Assembly (NCBI GenBank): GCA_003558065.1 | Contig: PWMU01000180.1 | Location: 1-36,949 of the forward strand | From: Opitutia bacterium | GTDB lineage: Bacteria > Verrucomicrobiota > Verrucomicrobiia > Opitutales > T3Sed10-336 | Direction: 5' to 3' | Length of the DNA: 36,949 nt | Shown here: positions 31,735-36,949 of the stretch, piece after piece | Position numbering within the stretch: the first letter of the stretch is position 1 | How the letters are laid out: each line of letters begins with the position of its first letter | Notes under the pieces: model-generated | What the model saw: the letters and a program-made list of their open reading frames with translations, nothing else | Databases searched by the model: none | Told to the model about the DNA's origin: nothing | Made by a program: the position numbers and the translations under genes

Positions 31735-32499
31735 ATGGTGCAGAGAAACGATCGGGCCAGCTGGATTACGGGAGGCAGGGTGCGTTGCAGTGATCCGCCG
31801 CGAACGGCGCCGCCGAAGCCGTTCCGGTTCGTGTTGCTCGGGGCGCCGGGAGTGGGCAAGGGGACCCAGGCCGACCTCATCGGCGATCACTTTCGGGTTT
31901 GCCACCTGTCCACAGGGGATGTGTTCCGGGCGGCGAAGCAATTGAGCGCGGACGGTAACGCTTCACCGAATCTGGTAAAGGCGCTGGAGTACATGCGGAA
32001 GGGTGAACTGGTGCCCGACGAGATCGTGCTGGAACTGATCCGGGAGCGATCCCGCTGCATGACCTGTTGCGGCGGATTTATTCTCGACGGTTTCCCGCGG
32101 ACCGTCGCCCAGGCGGAGGCGCTCTCGGAGTTGTTGAAGGAAAAGGGAGTTTCCCTGACGGCGGTGCTGAATTACCAGTTGCCCGAAGAGCGATTGGTAG
32201 CCAGATTGAGCGGCAGACGGGTTTGTCCCGATTGCAGGGCGGTATTCCATATCAGCGGTCATCCGCCTCGTAAGGAAGGCGTGTGCGATCATTGTGGGGG
32301 ATCTTTGTACCAGAGGGAGGACGACTCGCCCGAATCCATTCGGGTGCGGATGCAACAATACGAAGCCAACACCGGCCCTCTGATCCGGTATTATTCGCAC
32401 CGCGGTCAATTGATCACCATCGAAGCGGAGGGCTCTCCCGAGGAGATCTTTCAACGAACCCGGGATGCATTGCGGCAGTACCTGCCGGCCAATCAATAG
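31735..32499 (+). CDS. adk: Adenylate kinase with N-terminal extension and zinc-type LID
   Basis: 254 residues; the ATG at 31735 has GGAAGGGA four bases upstream. About 30 residues precede the usual start, rich in Arg and Pro. The P-loop is GAPGVGKGT (36-44), followed by the NMP-binding LSTGDVFRA and the DGFPRT motif (118-123). The LID domain has four cysteines C164-x2-C167...C184-x2-C187 for zinc, as in Gram-positive-type adenylate kinases. It catalyses AMP + ATP to 2 ADP. It may be a paralogue of a housekeeping copy elsewhere. Its 3' end overlaps the stop of the convergent radical SAM gene by seven bases. The upstream gap (31507-31734) holds nothing recognisable. Confidence 0.92.
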   Translation: MVQRNDRASWITGGRVRCSDPPRTAPPKPFRFVLLGAPGVGKGTQADLIGDHFRVCHLSTGDVFRAAKQLSADGNASPNLVKALEYMRKGELVPDEIVLELIRERSRCMTCCGGFILDGFPRTVAQAEALSELLKEKGVSLTAVLNYQLPEERLVARLSGRRVCPDCRAVFHISGHPPRKEGVCDHCGGSLYQREDDSPESIRVRMQQYEANTGPLIRYYSHRGQLITIEAEGSPEEIFQRTRDALRQYLPANQ

Positions 32500-33845
32500 A
32501 TAAACGGTTCCAGCCGGTAGGGGACCGCTTTCAGATTCAACCGGCGGGCTCCGTCGCGGAGGGCTTCGCGCTGTTCGCGCATTTCCTCCGGCGAAAGGGG
32601 ACGGGAACCGGAGGCCTTCAGGGCCTCGGGGTAGGGTGTTCCGGGATAGGCGATCATATCCGAAAGATAAACCCGGTCGCCCGCTTCCATCGAGGCCGAA
32701 GCCAGAAATTCAAGCGAGCTTCGTGCGTGATCCTCCGCCCGGCGGGATCCCCCCGCGCCAACCAGGAGGATGATGTCGCACCGAATTCCCGCGCGCCGGA
32801 GAACCGAAAGCGTTTGCCGCATTTCTTCGGTGGTGGCGGGTTTTTTCAGCCACTTCAGGAGGGCGTCCGAGCCGCTTTCGACACCCAGGGTCACGCGATT
32901 AAGCCCGAGCCGCCTGAGCCGACCATAGTCGTCCGGAGTCTTCTTGAGCCCGGTAAAGCCGTCCAGAAACGAACCGATGCCGAGAAACCGGAGGCGGTGT
33001 CCCTCCGCCCAGGAGGCTTTCGTGAACCCCTCCGTGTGCGGGAGTTCGACGTGGTTGTTGATGGTTTGGAGGAACGACTCCAGACGGGCCTGGGGAGCGG
33101 CGATCGCGTTGGCCTGGCCGAGGAAAATCGTGTTCCGGCGTCGCAATCCCTCGCCGTGAAAGGCGAGAGCGGCTTTCAGGTGGGCTTCGAATTCGCCGGT
33201 GCTTCGGACCCGGAAACGGAAGCCCCGATAGAGATTGCAGAAAGAGCAGGTGTTAAAGGAACAACCTTCGGTGGCCTGAAGAACGAATGCGGCATACTGA
33301 TCCGGAGGAAGAATGGGGATCGGCTGGTAAATCGCTGCGAATCTTGCGGCGTCCCGCGCCAGCCGGTCCGGCGTCCAGGACACGACCCGTTCGAGCACGG
33401 GACGCAGCGTGCGGACCGTGTCCGCCGTGTCCGGGTGAGCCCGGGCTGTCCTGCCTTCCCCGACCGCCCGCAACAGCGCTTCAGCGGTTTCCCAGGCGCT
33501 CCGGCAAACCCGGTCGAGTTCCTCCCGCGGCAGCGTCTCGCGAATCATGCCGCCGGATTTCCGGCGCGCGATCGATCCCTGGTGGGAGCATCCCCGAAAG
33601 CGGAATTCCGTTCTGGTAGCCGCCCGCAGGAAACGGCCTTCCAGATCGAAGAGGTACTGGATGTCGGGAGTCGTGTGAATCTCTATCGCATCACGCCTGA
33701 GGGCGGCGGCGATCCGCCGTCCTCCGGCAAGGTTGGCCTGAACGACGCCAAGGAATCCCGGGCACCGGTCGAGGGAGCGGCCGGCCTGATAGTTGAGGGC
33801 TGTCGCCGGGCCGGGCTCTTGAAATGGATCGGTGCGGAAAATCAT
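32493..33845 (-). CDS. Radical SAM protein with CX4CX2C cluster motif
   Basis: The ATG at 33845 is preferred over longer in-frame starts because GGAG lies six bases upstream and the residues before it look unrelated. The protein has 450 residues. The iron-sulfur motif is C195-x4-C200-x2-C203 (EGCSFNTCSFC), a spacing seen in a branch of COG1032-like radical SAM proteins instead of the usual CX3CX2C. It is followed by a TIM-barrel with GVESGSD, a strand typical of these enzymes. The N-terminal 180 residues have no recognised domain and no clear cobalamin-binding motif. The reaction is unknown. It converges on the adenylate kinase gene with a seven-base overlap and diverges from the porin gene. 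Confidence 0.85.
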   Translation of the reverse strand: MIFRTDPFQEPGPATALNYQAGRSLDRCPGFLGVVQANLAGGRRIAAALRRDAIEIHTTPDIQYLFDLEGRFLRAATRTEFRFRGCSHQGSIARRKSGGMIRETLPREELDRVCRSAWETAEALLRAVGEGRTARAHPDTADTVRTLRPVLERVVSWTPDRLARDAARFAAIYQPIPILPPDQYAAFVLQATEGCSFNTCSFCNLYRGFRFRVRSTGEFEAHLKAALAFHGEGLRRRNTIFLGQANAIAAPQARLESFLQTINNHVELPHTEGFTKASWAEGHRLRFLGIGSFLDGFTGLKKTPDDYGRLRRLGLNRVTLGVESGSDALLKWLKKPATTEEMRQTLSVLRRAGIRCDIILLVGAGGSRRAEDHARSSLEFLASASMEAGDRVYLSDMIAYPGTPYPEALKASGSRPLSPEEMREQREALRDGARRLNLKAVPYRLEPFIY

Positions 33846-34062
33846 GGGTGTCTCCGGACGGGTTTTATCGATTGAATGACGGGAATACTTCCACGTTGAA
33901 CCAAAAGACAGGACGGATCCGTGCGCCTGTTGGCGGGATTTATGCAGCCATTGCTGTGTTTCGACGGTTGGCCTTTCCGCTGAGAACAAGATATGCGCCT
34001 CATAATGTAACTTGCAGCGGGCACGGGGAATCGAACATGCTCTATAGTCAAACGCAGTTGAT

Positions 34063-35238
34063 ATGAACAGCTTACATACTGGACGAAGCGCTGCCAGGCG
34101 CTGGACTTTTATAATCGGGGCGGCCTTCGCCGGCGCGGGCGGATTGATTCCCGCGAGCCTGCCGGCTGAAACGCCGGATAACGGGGACGGCAAACTGAAC
34201 GCCGAAGTTGCTGAAACTAATACCAGGAGCCTGGTGCTCTACGGCAGGCTTTCGGTGAACGCCTACTACCTCGAGCCTGCCGATCAGAGCGAAGCTTTCC
34301 TGATGGATGACAAATCGTTGAACTCCCGGCTGGGCGTGCGGTTCCACGAGGAGCTTGATCACGGGTTGACCGCTTTTGGCAAGATCGAGTGGAATATTCA
34401 ACCTACAAGCCAGGACGCAACCGCCCAGATGCGGGATACTCATGTCGGCCTCCGCGGCGCCTATGGCGAGCTTGCCGCAGGCAACTTCAACGGCGCTTAC
34501 AAGACGACCGGCGGCGTGACCTGGGATCCCTTCGTCACGACGCCCCTGGAGGCGCGCCGTCAGGCGGCGATGGCGGGCGGCTCCTATGCCCAGTCGGGCT
34601 TTATGCGGCGGATGGTCCAGTACCGGACGCCCGCTGTTCAAGGTTTTACCGGGGCGGTTCAACTGGGAGCGGATGATCGCTCGAGCGAAGAGCCGCACGC
34701 GCGCCAACGCGATGGACAGGGAGACGCGGGCGATGTCAACCTGGGCGGCAAGTATGGAATCGGAGACTTTGAGCTGATCGGCGCGTATTCACGGGCCGAC
34801 CGGGCACCCTCGGGACAGAATCGCAACTGGAAGGCCGGCGCCAGATGGAATAACGGCACCTGGGATATCGCCTACCAGTTCGAGGACGTGGCGATCCGTG
34901 ACCGGATTGATTTTGACGGGTTTGACGATGTGTCGGATGGCGTTACCGTGAACAACCGGCCCCTGGAGGACGATACGCGACATCACTATTCGCGGGTGAG
35001 CTACCGGACCGGACCGAGCCAGTTTCACGGGGTTTGGGGATATATGGATTCAGCCGGGGACGAAACCGATATCACCGTCTACACACTCGGCTATACCCAT
35101 TGGTTCTCCGAAAACTTTCGAGCCATTTCGGGAGTCCAGTTTCAGGATCGGGATGCGGCGTACACCAGCGGGGATCTGACGGTGTTTTCGGCGGGCTTCC
35201 GGTATGACTTCGACGCCGACCTTTATCGGCTTCGCTGA
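34063..35238 (+). CDS. Outer-membrane porin (Gram-negative general porin type)
   Basis: 391 residues with a long signal peptide (basic N-region then a hydrophobic run, likely cleavage near SLPA-ET, residue 36). The mature chain opens with SLVLYGRLSVNAYY, typical of the first strand of Porin_4/OmpC-like proteins, and contains repeated amphipathic strands such as LGVRFHEELDHGLTAFGKIE and DTHVGLRGAYGELAAGNF (equivalent to the E-R-x-x-F-V-G-L-x-G strand of proteobacterial porins). It ends with alternating aromatic strands but the last residue is Arg rather than Phe. It forms a passive diffusion channel in the outer membrane. No ribosome site is obvious before the ATG. An inverted repeat follows at 35294-35310. 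Confidence 0.87.
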   Translation: MNSLHTGRSAARRWTFIIGAAFAGAGGLIPASLPAETPDNGDGKLNAEVAETNTRSLVLYGRLSVNAYYLEPADQSEAFLMDDKSLNSRLGVRFHEELDHGLTAFGKIEWNIQPTSQDATAQMRDTHVGLRGAYGELAAGNFNGAYKTTGGVTWDPFVTTPLEARRQAAMAGGSYAQSGFMRRMVQYRTPAVQGFTGAVQLGADDRSSEEPHARQRDGQGDAGDVNLGGKYGIGDFELIGAYSRADRAPSGQNRNWKAGARWNNGTWDIAYQFEDVAIRDRIDFDGFDDVSDGVTVNNRPLEDDTRHHYSRVSYRTGPSQFHGVWGYMDSAGDETDITVYTLGYTHWFSENFRAISGVQFQDRDAAYTSGDLTVFSAGFRYDFDADLYRLR

Positions 35239-35293
35239 CGGGCTGAGGCACAAGAGTTTTGCGGCGGATCAGGAGGTGGTCCGGTTCGGCCAG

Positions 35294-35310
35294 GGAATGC
35301 GCAGCATTCC
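35294..35310 (+). terminator. Short hairpin downstream of the porin gene
   Basis: GGAATGC (35294-35300) pairs perfectly with GCATTCC (35304-35310) around a GCA loop, 55 bases after the porin stop. It could end porin transcription, but no T-run follows, so the call is weak. Confidence 0.4.
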
Positions 35311-35392
35311 GGGGTGAATTCTGGTAGAGTGCGTAACGGTAGCCCCGATCAAATAACGCGAATTCAACCCCGAAGTGCAAGAGTATGATAGG

Positions 35393-35425
35393 AAGTGAGT
35401 TAGGTGCTTGCGAGCTCACTCACTT
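35393..35425 (+). promoter_or_regulatory. Inverted repeat just upstream of the transposase gene
   Basis: AAGTGAGT (35393-35400) pairs perfectly with ACTCACTT (35418-35425) across a 17-base loop, ending 20 bases before the transposase ATG. Many insertion sequences have such a structure to block translation from read-through transcripts; here that role is inferred. Confidence 0.4.
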
Positions 35426-35445
35426 TCGCGAGAGGCTCTCTTGCG

Positions 35446-36405
35446 ATGAAACAATACCAGCACCTAACTCGAGAAGAACGATATACAATTGAGCGAATGA
35501 GTAAAGAGGGATATGCGCAAAATTCTATTGCCAAATGCCTTAAGCGTTCCGAAGCGACGGTCAGCCGGGAATTACGTCGTAACCGCGGTCAACGGGGTTA
35601 CCGGTTCCAACAGGCCGATGAAAAAGCACGATTGCGCCGATTTGAGAAGCGAAAGCGTATCAAGTTTAGCGATGAGGTTCAATGGAAGGTGGAGAAGCAC
35701 CTGCGCGAGGACTGGAGCCCTGAACAAGTAAGTGGGTACCTGAAAAAAACCGGAGAAGACACGGTTAGCCACGAGCGGATTTACCAGCATGTTTACCGGG
35801 ATCACCGTCATGGGGGCACCCTTTACCGGCATCTTAGGCATCAGCGTAAGAGGCGGCGGAATCGTCTAGGTCGCCGTGATCGTCGTGGCCGCATCGCAAA
35901 CCGGGTCAGTATCGATGAACGCCCGGCGAGCGTTGATCGGAAGCACTTCTATGGAGACTGGGAGGCAGATTTGGTCATGGGTAAGAACAATGAAGGTGCT
36001 GTTTTAACGTTGGTGGAGCGCAAAGGCAAATACTGCCTGATCCATCCTTTGGAAAACAAACGCAGCGATGAAGTCGCCCTGGCAATGGCTGCAACACTAC
36101 AACCGTTCATCGGGAAGATCCGTAGCATCACTGTAGATAATGGGAAAGAGTTTTCGGGTCATGAAATGGTAGCCCAGTGCCTGGACACAAAAATTTATTT
36201 TGCCCATCCGTATGCATCCTGGGAGCGCGGACTGAGCGAGAATACCAACGGATTGATACGGCAGTACCTTCCCAAAGATATGAGCCTAAGAGCGCTTACC
36301 TTGGAAACATGCCAAACGATCGAGGAAAAGCTCAACAGCCGACCAAGAAAGGCCCTTGGATTCAATAGTCCAAACGACCTTTTTCGGAACATCATTGACA
36401 AATGA
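35446..36405 (+). CDS. IS30-family transposase
   Basis: 319 residues from the ATG at 35446; an upstream in-frame start would add 14 residues with no similarity. The N-terminus MKQYQHLTREERYTI plus the helix-turn-helix SIAKCLKRSEATVSRELRRN is typical of IS30 transposases. The catalytic DDE triad is Asp175 (GDWEADLV), Asp231 (ITVDNGKEF) and Glu265 (SENTNGLIRQYLP), with 33 residues between the last two, as expected for the family. The frame is intact and all catalytic residues are present, so it may be active. A basic stretch (RHQRKRRRNRLGRRDRRGR) lies between the DNA-binding and catalytic domains. Confidence 0.96.
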   Translation: MKQYQHLTREERYTIERMSKEGYAQNSIAKCLKRSEATVSRELRRNRGQRGYRFQQADEKARLRRFEKRKRIKFSDEVQWKVEKHLREDWSPEQVSGYLKKTGEDTVSHERIYQHVYRDHRHGGTLYRHLRHQRKRRRNRLGRRDRRGRIANRVSIDERPASVDRKHFYGDWEADLVMGKNNEGAVLTLVERKGKYCLIHPLENKRSDEVALAMAATLQPFIGKIRSITVDNGKEFSGHEMVAQCLDTKIYFAHPYASWERGLSENTNGLIRQYLPKDMSLRALTLETCQTIEEKLNSRPRKALGFNSPNDLFRNIIDK

Positions 36406-36436
36406 GAAACCCTCCAGTAGACGATTCCTTAGAGTC

Positions 36437-36517
36437 CCTCCGGCCTTCGCTTCGCTCCGGCCTTGCCGCTACGCGGCACCCCTTCGGGGACGGCCTCCAC
36501 GAAGCGAAGGCCGGAGG
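36437..36517. repeat. 81-base palindromic element inside the IS
   Basis: An 18-base arm (36437-36454, core CCGGCCTTCGCTTCG) pairs perfectly with 36500-36517. Inside are further stems GCCGC-TAC-GCGGC and CCCC-TTC-GGGG. CTCCGGCCTT occurs twice in the left part (36438 and 36455). The element is GC-rich in an otherwise GC-poorer IS and lies between the transposase stop and the right inverted repeat, so it may be a separate repeat carried or captured by the IS, or a strong terminator. Confidence 0.65.
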
Positions 36518-36678
36518 CCAGAGCCTCCATCCCCCCTCCTAACCTTACAGCACTACATAAGAAATAATAGAACCACAAAATCAAGCCTCCACCTTCTTGC
36601 ACTTGTTAGTTGAAATCAAGTAAGAAAAAATTCGGGCGAATGTAAGATTCGAACGTTTCCGGGAGTTGGTAGGGTGTT

Positions 36679-36949
36679 ATGCAATACATGAAATTCAATC
36701 AAGGATTGTCCATCATCGCTGCAACGCTGGTCGCGTTGTTTGCCTGCGGCTTTACGGCCGTACATGCGGAAACCCCCGTAGTCCGGGGGCCGGGCGCCGG
36801 TGTCTGTGACGGCACCGGGCCGGGAGGAGGAGAGCCCCGTCTTGACGGCAGAGGTCAGGGTGAGGGCCAGTATCGTCTCGGCAGAGGCGGCGACGGGCGG
36901 GGAATGCCCCGCGCGGAACGGGGCGATGGACGGGGGACGCCGCGCCTCG
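36679..36949 (+). CDS. Exported Gly/Arg-rich low-complexity protein, cut by window edge
   Basis: The ATG at 36679 (AGGG four bases upstream) opens a frame that runs to the window end: 90 codons are visible. A second ATG at 36688 is possible. A signal peptide (hydrophobic residues 10-30, likely cleavage VHA-ET) is followed by a segment very rich in Gly, Arg and Asp, with loosely repeated GRGxGxGR, GDGRGMPR and GDGRGTPR units. No known domain. The right end of the IS30 element is 61 bases upstream, so the native promoter may have been displaced. Function unknown. Confidence 0.6.
   Translation, partial: MQYMKFNQGLSIIAATLVALFACGFTAVHAETPVVRGPGAGVCDGTGPGGGEPRLDGRGQGEGQYRLGRGGDGRGMPRAERGDGRGTPRL

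Larger units (their letters stand above)
35360..36617 (+). mobile_element. IS30-family insertion sequence, about 1.26 kb
   Basis: Imperfect terminal inverted repeats of 23 bases match at 18 positions: left 35360-35382 and right 36595-36617, sharing AAGTGCAAGA and TTCAAC blocks. Between them is a full IS30-type transposase gene. Base composition is lower in GC than the neighbours, consistent with recent arrival. No clean target duplication was found beside the ends, so the exact boundary is uncertain by a few bases. An 81-base palindromic element sits between the transposase stop and the right end. Confidence 0.75.

Noticed and set aside
32283-33875. 530-codon plus-strand frame opposite the radical SAM gene
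   Set aside because: It starts inside adk in another frame, has no recognisable motif and mirrors the codon use of the true minus-strand gene.

Overview
The window looks like a chromosomal segment of a Gram-negative bacterium, most likely from the Verrucomicrobiota (Opitutae-like). This is an inference from gene content: a prepilin-type protein tail of the H-X9-DG kind, a secreted protein whose GVSN..YA..LDP linker is common in that phylum, FabV enoyl reductase, an outer-membrane porin and a clade II nitrous oxide reductase locus. No rRNA, tRNA or CRISPR array was seen.

Layout. 1-3.1 kb: the tail of a pseudopilin-like gene, then two secreted proteins (jelly-roll protein and PF14099-type polysaccharide lyase). 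3.4-5.5 kb (minus): PIG-L deacetylase and Gfo/Idh/MocA oxidoreductase. 5.6-12.9 kb: the nitrous oxide respiration locus. A minus-strand copper pair (CusF-Sco fusion, azurin-like lipoprotein) is divergent from plus-strand nosZ, nosB-like, nosD, nosF, nosY. 13.0-18.1 kb (minus): a tight three-gene acyl-CoA operon (CoA-transferase-GNAT fusion, ADP-forming acetate-CoA ligase, DRTGG/P-loop protein). 18.6-19.9 kb: FAD monooxygenase. 19.9-22.6 kb (minus): nitronate monooxygenase-like gene and fabV. 22.9-24.4 kb: B12-binding radical SAM protein. 24.5-31.5 kb: a truncated EamA-like fragment, a ZnuA-like metal-binding lipoprotein, a secreted metallophosphatase and a three-gene FtsX/LolD-type ABC operon led by a large exported protein. 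31.7-35.2 kb: adenylate kinase, a second radical SAM protein and a porin. 35.36-36.62 kb: an IS30-family element, followed by the start of an exported Gly/Arg-rich protein that runs off the window.

How the genes fit. NosZ reduces N2O to N2 and needs copper for its CuZ and CuA centres. NosD, NosF and NosY form the cofactor maturation/ABC module, and the divergent Sco and azurin-like proteins are the natural candidates for CuA metallation and electron supply. No nosL, nosR or cytochrome gene is visible. Palindromes of the FNR/DNR type (TTGAT-N4-ATCAA) lie in the sco-nosZ intergenic region (two, one mismatch each), before the nosB-like gene (one mismatch) and, as an exact match, before the nitronate monooxygenase-fabV operon. 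This suggests a shared low-oxygen or nitrogen-oxide regulon.

Several junctions between genes carry structured palindromes: 3328-3363, 9319-9351, 27694-27774, 35294-35310, and 36437-36517 inside the IS element. The strongest leads are the regulatory palindromes with the stripped-down nos/copper locus, the FtsX/LolD-type ABC operon near a lone metal-binding protein, and the palindromic repeats.
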